This document shows, in pieces, positions 15,580-23,450 of a DNA stretch of 24,768 bases. Every line of letters starts with the position of its first letter. Positions within the stretch are counted from its first letter, which is position 1. Origin of the DNA: Kiritimatiellia bacterium. Its GTDB lineage: Bacteria > Verrucomicrobiota > Kiritimatiellia > RFP12 > UBA1067. The position numbers and the translations under genes are program-made. The notes beneath the pieces were generated by a model. The model worked only from the letters and a program-made list of their open reading frames with translations, had not been told where the DNA came from and did not search any database. Location: contig CAAFYT010000073.1 of assembly GCA_900767325.1 (NCBI GenBank), positions 1 through 24,768 on the forward strand. Reading direction: 5' to 3'.

Positions 15580-15900
15580 ATGGGAATGTTCGATCAGGTT
15601 CGTGAGGCGATGAAGATGCGAAGCGAGGCGAAGCGCATCGAGGCCGAGGTCAAGAAGGTCACGGCGGAATACGCGAATGGCGGAATCACCGTCATCGCCC
15701 GGGGCGATATGACGATCGAGAAGATCGCGATTTCGCCGGAGGCGTACGACGAGGTCAAGGCCGGTAAGCCGGCCCGCTTCGAGACGATGCTCTTCAACGT
15801 CGTCAACGGGGCACTCAAGAAGGCGCGCGAGACGGTGCAGCAGGAAATGGCGAAGCTGATGCAGCAAAACGGCGGTATGGGCGCTCTCTTCGGCAAGTGA
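15580..15900 (+). CDS. YbaB/EbfC family nucleoid-associated protein
   Basis: 106-residue DNA-binding protein of the YbaB/EbfC family, which forms tweezer-like dimers. The N-terminal helix MGMFDQVREAMKMRSEAKRI, a central beta-sheet (VTAEYANGGITVIARGDMTI) and a C-terminal helix ending MQQNGGMGALFG are typical. It sits one base upstream of recR, the classic ybaB-recR pairing. In many bacteria dnaX precedes this pair, but here dnaX is about 10 kb upstream. AGAGGGAAAG upstream is a moderate ribosome-binding site. Confidence 0.92.
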   Translation: MGMFDQVREAMKMRSEAKRIEAEVKKVTAEYANGGITVIARGDMTIEKIAISPEAYDEVKAGKPARFETMLFNVVNGALKKARETVQQEMAKLMQQNGGMGALFGK

Positions 15901-15901
15901 G

Positions 15902-16498
15902 ATGCTCCAGCCGCTCGTCGAGCTTGAACGATGCCTTTCTCGGCTGCCGGGGCTTGGTAGGCGCTCCGCCGCGCGGGCGGCGCTGGCGCTCGTGCGCGAG
16001 CCGACGCGCCTGCTGGAGCCGCTTGTCCTCGCGCTTCAGGCGGCGAAGGACGAGGTGAGGACCTGTTCGCGCTGCGGCGCGTTCACGACCGTGCTCGCCG
16101 ATCCTTGCGCGCTTTGCACGGATGCGGCGCGCTCCTCGGCGCTCCTTTGCGTCGTCGAGGAGCCAGCGGACATCCTGCTCGTCGAATCCTCCGGCGCGTT
16201 CCGCGGACGCTACCACGCCCTCGGCGGGAAGCTTTCGCCCGCGCGGCGCATGGGGCCCGAAAAGCTGCGGCTTGCCGAATTGCGCGAACGCGTGGTGCGC
16301 GAGGGCATAGAGGAGGTTTTGCTGGCCGTTTCGACCGATATGGATGGCGATGCTACGGCTGGTTACATTGTTGAGCTTCTGAAGGGAACGTCCGCGAAAG
16401 TGACGCGGCTGGCGTTCGGTCTTCCGGCGGATTCGGGAATCGCATACTCCGATCCGCTGACTCTCAAGCGTGCGATCAGGGGAAGGGTGGGCGTTTAG
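15902..16498 (+). CDS. recR: Recombination protein RecR
   Basis: 198 residues, the standard length. RecR forms a ring clamp that works with RecF and RecO in RecA loading. Order of parts: helix-hairpin-helix (LSRLPGLGRRSAARAAL), zinc finger Cys55, Cys58, Cys69, Cys72 (CSRCGAF...CALC), then a Toprim domain (LLCVVEEPADILLVESSGAF) and YHALGGKLSPARRMGPEKL. A C-terminal SGIAYSDPLTLKRAIRGR tail, typical Walker-B-like end, is present. The usual LSPLDGIGPEDL is altered to LSPARRMGPEKL, a modest departure. ATG is one base after the ybaB stop. The sulfatase begins one base after its own stop. Confidence 0.95.
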   Translation: MLQPLVELERCLSRLPGLGRRSAARAALALVREPTRLLEPLVLALQAAKDEVRTCSRCGAFTTVLADPCALCTDAARSSALLCVVEEPADILLVESSGAFRGRYHALGGKLSPARRMGPEKLRLAELRERVVREGIEEVLLAVSTDMDGDATAGYIVELLKGTSAKVTRLAFGLPADSGIAYSDPLTLKRAIRGRVGV

Positions 16499-16499
16499 G

Positions 16500-18098
16500 A
16501 TGCCAGTTGAAACATCACGTCGCGATTTCATCGCAGGTGCGGCCTCGATGGCCTTGGTGGGCGGTTGCCGAGGGGGTGGCTTTCTCAGGTCGGCGAAAGC
16601 GCGCCGCCTCAACATCCTCTACATCATGTCCGACGATCACGCCGCTCACGCGATCAGCGCCTATGGCTCGAAGGTCAACCGCACGCCGAATCTCGACGCA
16701 TTGGCGCGCGAGGGCGTCATCCTCTCGCACTGCCTGTGCACCAATCCGATCTGCACGCCCAGCCGAGGCGGCATCCTGACGGGCGAGTACAGCCATCGCA
16801 ACGGCGTACCCGTCTTCAACGACATCTCCCCGAAGCGCAAGACGATCGGCGGCTACCTGCGCGACGCGGGCTACTACACGAGCTTCGTCGGCAAGTGGCA
16901 TCTGGGCGGACCCGGAACGATGCGCGATGAGGATTGGGACAAGTGGATGATCTACTCCAACCAGGGCGTCTACTTCGATCCGTTTTTCTCCGAGCGCAAG
17001 GACGGTCAGGTCGTGCAGACCAAGTTTCCCGGCGAATACGCGACGGAGAACATCACCAAGGTCTGCCAGCAGATCCTGGAGAAGCCCCTCGCCGAGAAGA
17101 AGCCGTTCTTCATGATGATGCACCACAAGGCCCCGCATCGGAACTGGCTGCCGAGCGCGAAGTACAAGGCGAAGTTCCGCGCGCTGACGCTGAAGGACAT
17201 CCCCCTCCCCGCGACGCTCTTCGACGCGCACGAGGGCCGTGCGAGCGCGATCAAGAAGACGGCGATGACGATCTTTCGCGACTTGCGCCCCAGCTTCGAC
17301 CTCAAGCTCGCCGAATACTTCAGGGAGGGCGGCAAGTTCGAGTTCGAGGGCCGTGCCTACGAAGGGCGGAAGAACGCCGAAGGCAAGTTCATCGACGAAT
17401 TCCCCGAGGGGATGGACGATCGCGCCAGAACCGCGCTCGCCTATCTCCGGTATATGCAGGACTACCTCGCCTGCGTGCAGTCGGTCGACGATTCGGTCGG
17501 CGAGATGGTGGACTTCCTGAAGAAGAAGGGCGTTTTCGACTCGACGCTCGTCATCTATACCTCCGACCAGGGCTTCTTCCTCGGCGACCACGGGCTCTAC
17601 GACAAGCGCTTCATCATGGAGGAAGTCATCAAGATGCCCTTCATCGCCTGCTGCCCGAAGCTGATTCCGGCCGGTTCGCGCAACGACGACCTCATCACCA
17701 ACATCGACTTCGCCCCGACCTTCCTCGAGCTGGCCGATGCGCCGAAGCCGCCGCAAATGCAGGGCGAGAGCTTTCTCGGCAATCTCGAGGGCTCGACGCC
17801 ATGGACTTGGCGCAAGGACTGCTACTTCCGCTATTACGTGGAGGGCGGCGAACACCAGACCGCGGCGTGGTACGGAATCCGCACGAAGTTCGACAAGCTC
17901 GTCTACTACTACAAGCGCGACGAATGGGAGTACTTCGACCTCGTGAAAGACCCCGAGGAGCTGTGCAACGAATATGCGAACGGCGTCTACAAGGAGCGCA
18001 TCGAGAAGCTGACGAAGCGCCTTTACGAGCTCAAGGCGGAGCTGGGCGACACCGATCAGTACAAGGACGCCAAGGAGTACGGGCCGATCGGCCGGTAA
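16500..18098 (+). CDS. Tat-exported sulfatase (S1 / arylsulfatase family), possible lipoprotein
   Basis: 532 residues. The N-terminus has the twin-arginine motif SRRDFI and a hydrophobic stretch ending in a lipobox-like VGGC, so it is probably Tat-exported and perhaps lipid-anchored. The sulfatase signature is CTPSRGGILTG with Cys85 as the residue to be oxidised to formylglycine. Metal-ligand Asp45/Asp46 (MSDDH), HHKAPHRNW and YTSDQGFFLGDHG complete the active site. It cleaves sulfate esters, likely from polysaccharides such as mucin glycans or fucoidan-like chains; the S1 subfamily cannot be set by eye. No maturase gene (FGE or radical-SAM type) is nearby. The frame opens 10 codons earlier inside recR, but MPVETSRRDF at 16500 is the sensible start. 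It lies between recR and ettA, an unusual neighbourhood. Confidence 0.92.
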   Translation: MPVETSRRDFIAGAASMALVGGCRGGGFLRSAKARRLNILYIMSDDHAAHAISAYGSKVNRTPNLDALAREGVILSHCLCTNPICTPSRGGILTGEYSHRNGVPVFNDISPKRKTIGGYLRDAGYYTSFVGKWHLGGPGTMRDEDWDKWMIYSNQGVYFDPFFSERKDGQVVQTKFPGEYATENITKVCQQILEKPLAEKKPFFMMMHHKAPHRNWLPSAKYKAKFRALTLKDIPLPATLFDAHEGRASAIKKTAMTIFRDLRPSFDLKLAEYFREGGKFEFEGRAYEGRKNAEGKFIDEFPEGMDDRARTALAYLRYMQDYLACVQSVDDSVGEMVDFLKKKGVFDSTLVIYTSDQGFFLGDHGLYDKRFIMEEVIKMPFIACCPKLIPAGSRNDDLITNIDFAPTFLELADAPKPPQMQGESFLGNLEGSTPWTWRKDCYFRYYVEGGEHQTAAWYGIRTKFDKLVYYYKRDEWEYFDLVKDPEELCNEYANGVYKERIEKLTKRLYELKAELGDTDQYKDAKEYGPIGR

Positions 18099-18110
18099 GG
18101 GGCAGCGCAT

Positions 18111-19718
18111 ATGGCCGGCGAATACCAGTTCTCGCTCATCGACGTCACCAAGCAGCAGGGCGCGAAGACGATCCTGAAGGACGTCAATCTCAGTTTCTTC
18201 TATGGCGCGCACATCGGCGTCATCGGCGCCAATGGCGCGGGCAAATCGTCGCTCCTCAAGATTCTCGCGGGACTCGACACCGAGTTGATGGGAACGGTTC
18301 AGGTCGCGAAGGGCACGAAGGTCGGATATCTTCCGCAGGAACCCGAACTCGACGATTCGAAGAGCGTTCTCGAAACGGTGATGGAGGGCGTGGCGGAGGC
18401 CCAGGCGATGGTGACGCGCTATGAGGATCTTTGCTGCGAGCTGGACGACCCCAAGGCGGCGGCCGAGATGGAGCGGCTGCAGGCGATCATCGATCAGAAT
18501 GACTACTGGAACCTCGAGAACCTCGTGGAGCGCCGTATGGCCGATCTGGGCTGTCCCGAGGGGTCGAAGAACGTGGGCGTGCTCTCGGGCGGCGAGCGGC
18601 GGCGCGTGGCCATTGCGCGGCTGCTTCTCTCCAATCCCGACGTTCTTCTCCTCGACGAGCCGACGAACCATCTCGATGCGGAGACGACCTTCCGGCTGGA
18701 GGCCTATCTAAAGGAATTCAAGGGCACGCTGATCGTGGTCACGCACGACCGCTACTTCCTCTCGGACGTCACGGACTGGATCCTGGAGCTGGATCATGGC
18801 GTGTGCTATCCCTACAAGGGTAATTACGAGGAGTGGCTGAAGCAGAAGGAGGCGCTCCTGTCGCGCGAGGCGAAGGTGGAGAAGAGCCGTCAGAAGCTTC
18901 TTGAGAACGAGCTGAAGTGGATCCAGACGAACCCCTCGGGTCGCCATGCGAAGGCCAAGGCGCGTGTGGATCGTTACGAGGAGCTGCAGAAGCAGGAGGT
19001 CTCGACGCGCGAGGACGATCTGGTGATCCGCATTCCGCCAGGGCCTCGTCTGGGCGATCTGGTGGTGAAGGCGGAGCATGTGAAGATGGGCTTCGACGGG
19101 CAGGTTCTCTACGACGATCTCTCCTTCGATCTGCCGCGCGGCGGAATCGTCGGGGTGGTTGGCGCGAATGGCGCGGGCAAGACGACGCTCTTCCGGCTCA
19201 TCACCGGCCAGATGAAGCCCCTTGCCGGCTGTCTCAGGATCGGCGACACGGTCAAGCTCAGCTACGTGGATCAGACGCGGAGCGAGCTGAAGGCGGACGA
19301 GACGGTCTACGAGGCGATCACGGGTGGCGGCGAGTTCGTGAAGCTTGCCGGATCGACGATGATGAACGGCCGCGCGTACTGCAGCCGCTTCAACTTCAGA
19401 GGGCCCGAGCAGCAGAAGAAGGTCGGGGTGCTCTCGGGCGGCGAGCGCAACCGCGTGCATCTGGCGAAGCTCCTCACGAGCGGCGGCAATCTGCTTCTCC
19501 TCGACGAGCCGACGAACGATCTCGACGTCGCCACGTTGCGTTCGCTTGAAGAGGGTCTGCAGGATTTCGGCGGCTGCGTGATGGTCGTTTCGCACGACCG
19601 CTGGTTCCTCGACCGCATCGCGACCCACATCCTGGCCTTCGAGGGGAAGGGTCGCACGACCTGGTTCGAAGGCAGCTATTCCGAATACCACGAGATGCTC
19701 GCGCGCCGCAAAGGGTGA
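18111..19718 (+). CDS. ettA: Energy-dependent translational throttle protein EttA (ABC-F ATPase)
   Basis: 535-residue cytosolic ABC-F protein with two ATP-binding cassettes and no membrane segments. First cassette: GANGAGKSS (39-47), LSGGERRRVA, LLLDEPTNHLD. The inter-domain linker carries the basic EttA-type P-site tRNA-interaction motif (ELKWIQTNPSGRHAKAKAR). Second cassette: GANGAGKTT, LSGGERNRVH, LLLDEPTNDLD. YLPQEPELDD near the start is typical of EttA. EttA binds the ribosomal E site and tunes the first elongation step to ATP level. It follows the sulfatase after 12 bases. Other ABC-F types (Uup, resistance proteins) are less likely given the linker. Confidence 0.92.
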   Translation: MAGEYQFSLIDVTKQQGAKTILKDVNLSFFYGAHIGVIGANGAGKSSLLKILAGLDTELMGTVQVAKGTKVGYLPQEPELDDSKSVLETVMEGVAEAQAMVTRYEDLCCELDDPKAAAEMERLQAIIDQNDYWNLENLVERRMADLGCPEGSKNVGVLSGGERRRVAIARLLLSNPDVLLLDEPTNHLDAETTFRLEAYLKEFKGTLIVVTHDRYFLSDVTDWILELDHGVCYPYKGNYEEWLKQKEALLSREAKVEKSRQKLLENELKWIQTNPSGRHAKAKARVDRYEELQKQEVSTREDDLVIRIPPGPRLGDLVVKAEHVKMGFDGQVLYDDLSFDLPRGGIVGVVGANGAGKTTLFRLITGQMKPLAGCLRIGDTVKLSYVDQTRSELKADETVYEAITGGGEFVKLAGSTMMNGRAYCSRFNFRGPEQQKKVGVLSGGERNRVHLAKLLTSGGNLLLLDEPTNDLDVATLRSLEEGLQDFGGCVMVVSHDRWFLDRIATHILAFEGKGRTTWFEGSYSEYHEMLARRKG

Positions 19719-19726
19719 GCGAGATA

Positions 19727-19735
19727 TGATATAAT
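19727..19735 (+). promoter_or_regulatory. Extended -10 promoter for transketolase (leaderless)
   Basis: TGA (19727-19729) plus TATAAT (19730-19735), followed by AC. No -35 is seen. With the last -10 base at -7, the predicted +1 is 19742, exactly the A of the transketolase ATG. No Shine-Dalgarno lies between. Confidence 0.7.
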
Positions 19736-19741
19736 ACCGAT

Positions 19742-21679
19742 ATGAAGACCACCACCAAGCAGTTCAAGTTGGCCGCGAACGCGATTCGCTGCCTGTGTGC
19801 GGATATGATCGAAAAGGCGAACTCGGGGCATCCGGGCGCCGCGATGGGAATGGCCGATCTCGCAACCGTTCTCTGGCTGAACCACCTTCGAGTCGACCCG
19901 AAGGATCCCGATTGGCCGGAGCGCGATCGACTGGTGTTCTCGGGTGGACATGCCTCGGCGCTCGTCTACGCGCTGTTCCACCTCGCGGGCATGGGCGGCC
20001 TCAGGATGAGCGAGCTCAAGCGCTTCCGGCAGTTCGGCTCGCGCTGCGCCGGACATCCCGAACGCGGTCTCCTCAAGGGCGTCGAGGTGACGACGGGGCC
20101 TCTCGGTCAGGGCATCGCGATGGGCGTCGGCCTCGCGCTTGCGGCGAGGAAGTCGCGTCTTGCGAACACGACCTGGGTGTTCTGCGGCGATGGCGATCTT
20201 GAGGAAGGCATCAGCCACGAAGTGTGCAGCTGGGCGGGTGCGATGCATCTTGACGGCCTCGTGCTGATCTACGATTCCAACCGCATCACCATCGAGGGCA
20301 GCACGTCGCTCGCGCTGGCGGACGACGTGAAGCTGCGCTTCCAGAGCTATGGTTGGAAGGTTCTGGAGGTCGATGGCCACGATGCGCCCGCGATCGACCG
20401 CGTCTACGCGCAGGCGAAGAAGGCGAAGGGCGCGCCGGTGCTCGTCGTCGCGAACACGCACATTGGCTTCGGTGCGCCGACGAAGCAGGATACGGCCGAT
20501 TGCCACGGCGCGCCGCTGGGCGCGGCCGAGGTCGAGGGCGTGAAGAAGGCGTTCGGCTTCGATCCGAAGAAGAGTTTCGTCGTTCCGGCCGAGGTCGCGC
20601 GGCTTTTCGCCGCGCGTACGGCGGAGTGCCATCGTCTGCGTCAGGCCGGCAAGAGGCGTTCGCCGAAGTTCCGCGAGCCCTCCCGGAGCGAGCTGCTCGC
20701 CGCGGTGCCGAAGTTCGGTTTCGAGAAGCCGATCGCCACGCGCGCGGCCTGCGGACAGGTCATGAACGCCCTCGCGCCGCTGGTGCCGGGGCTCATGGGC
20801 GGCAGCGCGGATCTCGGGCCCTCCAACAAGACGATCCTCAAGGGATTCGACGACATCGCCCCCGGCAGATTCGACGGCCGCAACATCCATTTCGGCATCC
20901 GCGAGCTGGGCATGTCGGCCATCGTCAACGGCATCTCCGCGTTTGATGGCCGTCTGCGCGCCTATGGGGCGACGTTCTTCGTGTTCTCTGACTACTGCCG
21001 CCCCGCGATTCGCTTGGCGGCGCTGATGAAGGTGCCGTCGATCTACATCTTCTCGCACGACAGCTATTGCGTGGGGGAGGACGGCCCGACGCATGAACCG
21101 GTCGAGCATCTGGCCGCGCTTCGCGCGATGCCGAACGTGATGACCTGGCGTCCGGCGGACGCGAACGAGACGGCCTTCGCCTGGAGCGAAATCCTGGTGC
21201 ATCGCACGGGGCCGAGCTGCCTCCTGACCACGCGGCAGAACGTTCCGGTTCTGAAGGGCGTGAACGCGGCCGGCGTAGCGAAGGGCGGCTACGTGATCTT
21301 CAAGGCGGGCGAACAGACGGAGCGCACGATTCTCTTCCTCGCCTCGGGTTCCGAGGTGTATCTGGCGATCGAGGCGGCCAAGCGTCTCTGGGAGACGAAC
21401 GGACAGTCCGTTCGCGTGGCTTCGTTCCCGTGCGTCGAACGTTTCCATCGCGAGACGACGCCGGAGTATCGTTGCCGCGTCCTGCCGCAGGAGATGCACA
21501 AGCGCGTGATCGTCGAGGCCGGTACGCGCTTCGGACTGGATCGCTTCCGCATCGACTTCCGCAGCACGAGCTACGTGACGCTTGACCACTACGGCGCCTC
21601 GGCGCCCTATGCCGTCTTGTCAAAGGAATTCGGTTTCACGGTCGAAGGCGTCTATGAGGCCGCCAAGCGGCTGATCTGA
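19742..21679 (+). CDS. tkt: Transketolase
   Basis: Thiamine-diphosphate enzyme that moves two-carbon units in the pentose phosphate pathway. 645 residues, full-length type. The N-terminus NAIRCLCADMIEKANSGHPG with GAAMG is canonical. The ThDP motif GDGDLEEG (149-156) ends with YDSNRITIEG. VTTGPLGQGIAMGVG and the pyrimidine domain GIRELGMSAIVNGIS are present. DSYCVGEDGPTHEPVEHLAAL is the transketolase-specific substrate motif (quoted in part as GEDGPTHEPVEHL). It starts without a Shine-Dalgarno right at the predicted transcript start. A Shine-Dalgarno for the next gene follows 6-7 bases after its stop, so the three downstream cassette genes are likely on the same message. Confidence 0.96.
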   Translation: MKTTTKQFKLAANAIRCLCADMIEKANSGHPGAAMGMADLATVLWLNHLRVDPKDPDWPERDRLVFSGGHASALVYALFHLAGMGGLRMSELKRFRQFGSRCAGHPERGLLKGVEVTTGPLGQGIAMGVGLALAARKSRLANTTWVFCGDGDLEEGISHEVCSWAGAMHLDGLVLIYDSNRITIEGSTSLALADDVKLRFQSYGWKVLEVDGHDAPAIDRVYAQAKKAKGAPVLVVANTHIGFGAPTKQDTADCHGAPLGAAEVEGVKKAFGFDPKKSFVVPAEVARLFAARTAECHRLRQAGKRRSPKFREPSRSELLAAVPKFGFEKPIATRAACGQVMNALAPLVPGLMGGSADLGPSNKTILKGFDDIAPGRFDGRNIHFGIRELGMSAIVNGISAFDGRLRAYGATFFVFSDYCRPAIRLAALMKVPSIYIFSHDSYCVGEDGPTHEPVEHLAALRAMPNVMTWRPADANETAFAWSEILVHRTGPSCLLTTRQNVPVLKGVNAAGVAKGGYVIFKAGEQTERTILFLASGSEVYLAIEAAKRLWETNGQSVRVASFPCVERFHRETTPEYRCRVLPQEMHKRVIVEAGTRFGLDRFRIDFRSTSYVTLDHYGASAPYAVLSKEFGFTVEGVYEAAKRLI

Positions 21680-21696
21680 CGACGGAAGGAGAAGCG

Positions 21697-22674
21697 ATGA
21701 TCTGGGTCGTTACCTATCGGGACAAGTCCGGCGCTCGGCAGACGCTGGAGCTGGACGTTGCCGACAAGGCCGCCGTTTGGAGCGAGTTGAAGAAGCGCGG
21801 CATCCAGGCGATTTCGGTGGCTGCGGGCGGATCGCTCTCCAAGGGACGCGTTTCCGGCGCTGCGCCGAATCCGGCGATCGTCCGCGGGCTCGTCGCCGGC
21901 GTGATCGTGGTCGCGGCGAGCGTGGTGGCGTGGCTCGTTCTCTCGCCCGGCGCGCCCGAGGCCGAGGAGACGCGCGCGCCGGCCGGGAAGGCCGCGCGCA
22001 TCACGGAGGCGACGCCCGCCGCCCCTCCCGTGGCCGAGGAGCCGGTCGAGAAGGCGAAGGAGCCCGCGAAGCCGAAGGCGGCGTCGTGGCGCAATCCGAA
22101 GCTCACCGAGGATCAGCGGCTGGACGCTTACGAGAAGGCGCTGGAGGAGACGAAGCTGCCCGAGGAGTCGACGAACCGGCTCTTTCGCAGCGGGCTTGAG
22201 CAGGTGATGGGCTGGATCTTCACGACGGAGCTCGGCGATATGCCGCCGCCTCTGCCGCAGGTCGCGGATATCGACATCGTGCACTTGCAGGAGATCCTCG
22301 ACTACAAGTCGAAGATCGGAAAGGACGACACCGACCAGCAGGCCGATGCGAAGGATACGGTCAACTTCGCCAAGGAGGAGCTGCGCAAGTACCTCGAGAA
22401 AGGCGGCTCGCCCGACGAGTTCCTCGCCTACTACCACGACGAGCTTCAGGCGGCCTTCATGGAGCGCAACATGGCCTACGACCAGGTGCTGAAGGTCATC
22501 AGCACGGAGCCCGAGCTGGCGAGCGACTACGTGAAGAAGGTCAACGAATCCCTCGCGAAGAAGAACATCAAGGGCATCGTGCTCTCGCCGCGCGTACTCG
22601 CGCGCTACGGCATCACCTTGGATCAGGAATCTGAATCGACCCAACAACCCGAAGGGGAAGGAGAAATGAAATGA
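21697..22674 (+). CDS. Single-pass membrane protein with GspF-N-like N-terminus, cassette gene A (unknown function)
   Basis: 325 residues, not a recognised named family. Residues 1-42 (VTYRDKSGARQTLELDVADK, then AVWSELKKRGIQAISV) resemble the short N-terminal module of GspF/PilC proteins, where a dxxxAxxxLxxxGixxxxv pattern is usual. One membrane helix lies at 61-83. A Pro/Ala/Glu/Lys-rich linker (84-130) would span the periplasm or envelope. A helical C-terminal domain (about 135-310) contains EELRKYLEKGGSPDEF (227-242). The same domain and layout recur in gene C at 23451, so A and C are paralogues. AAGGAG at 21686-21691 precedes the ATG. The stop overlaps gene B (ATGA). GspF's multi-pass core is absent, so it is not itself a GspF. 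Confidence 0.75.
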   Translation: MIWVVTYRDKSGARQTLELDVADKAAVWSELKKRGIQAISVAAGGSLSKGRVSGAAPNPAIVRGLVAGVIVVAASVVAWLVLSPGAPEAEETRAPAGKAARITEATPAAPPVAEEPVEKAKEPAKPKAASWRNPKLTEDQRLDAYEKALEETKLPEESTNRLFRSGLEQVMGWIFTTELGDMPPPLPQVADIDIVHLQEILDYKSKIGKDDTDQQADAKDTVNFAKEELRKYLEKGGSPDEFLAYYHDELQAAFMERNMAYDQVLKVISTEPELASDYVKKVNESLAKKNIKGIVLSPRVLARYGITLDQESESTQQPEGEGEMK

Positions 22675-23450
22675 AGAAGTGCATGGTAGCGTCCGTTCTC
22701 GTCGCGCTGTCGTTCACGGCGGTGTGCGCGCCGTCCAAGCGCCCGCCGATGACGCCCGAGCAGCTGGCGAAGCTGAAGATCGTCCGTCAGAAGCAGACGG
22801 GGGGCTTTCTGGAGGTGAAGGGCAAGGGCTGCCTCGCGGTCCTTTCCGCGCAGAACCAGTTCGACGAAACGGCGATCCGCAGCTGTCTGGAGGGGCTGAC
22901 GAATTTCGTCACGGGCGTGGGCGTCGAGATCCGTCCGGCTTCGTTCTCTCTCGCCACGGCGAAGAGCGAGCGCGAAAAGCTGGGCGCCGGGGTGTGCGTC
23001 TACCTTGTCGACGACGCGACGCTGCCGATGTCCCTCATCGCGCTCGAGGAGGGCTGGGGTCTCGTGAACCTTGCGCCGCTGCGCGAAGGCGAGGCGGACG
23101 AGAAGAAGTTCGCGTTGCGCTTCAGGAAGGAGTTCATCCGCGTCTCCTCCGTCGTCTTTTCGGGGGCCCGTTCGCAGTACAAGACCTCGCCGCTCCAGAA
23201 GGTCTGCTCGGTTGCCGATCTGGACAAGGTGATCGGCGATCAGTATGGCATGGACACGCTGATGGGCATTGGCACGCACCTGCCGGAGATCGGTATCGTC
23301 CGCGACCAGATGATCACCTATCGGGAGGCCTGCAACCGCGGCATCGCGCCCCAGCCGACGAATGAATACCAGCAGGCGATCTGGGAGAGCTTCCACAAGG
23401 TTCCCGCCAACCCGATGAAGATCGAGTTCGATCCGCAGAAGGGCCGTTGA
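22671..23450 (+). CDS. Secreted protein of unknown function, cassette gene B
   Basis: 259 residues with a clear Sec signal peptide (MKKCMVASVLVALSFTAVCA, cut before PSK). The mature part is alpha/beta in character with a charged N-terminus (MTPEQLAKLKIVRQKQTGG). Notable blocks are VCVYLVDDATLPMSLIALEE, GWGLVNLAPLREG, RFRKEFIRVSSVVFSGA and a C-terminal NEYQQAIWESFHKVPANP followed by MKIEFDPQKG. The order 'strand, WGLVNLAPL, then a helix beginning RKEF' loosely recalls archaemetzincin-like proteases, but the HExxH zinc motif is missing, so at most it is a degenerate relative; this is speculation. AAGGAG at 22658-22663 and the ATGA overlap tie it to gene A, and gene C follows its stop at once. 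Confidence 0.72.
   Translation: MKKCMVASVLVALSFTAVCAPSKRPPMTPEQLAKLKIVRQKQTGGFLEVKGKGCLAVLSAQNQFDETAIRSCLEGLTNFVTGVGVEIRPASFSLATAKSEREKLGAGVCVYLVDDATLPMSLIALEEGWGLVNLAPLREGEADEKKFALRFRKEFIRVSSVVFSGARSQYKTSPLQKVCSVADLDKVIGDQYGMDTLMGIGTHLPEIGIVRDQMITYREACNRGIAPQPTNEYQQAIWESFHKVPANPMKIEFDPQKGR

Noticed and set aside
16934..18424. Plus-strand frame of about 496 codons overlapping the sulfatase
   Set aside because: Arg-rich out-of-frame translation of the sulfatase and of the start of ettA; no start site or domain.
16515..18671. Long minus-strand open frame opposite the sulfatase and ettA (about 718 codons)
   Set aside because: It crosses two clear plus-strand genes, shows low-complexity Leu/Arg/Val composition and has no motif.
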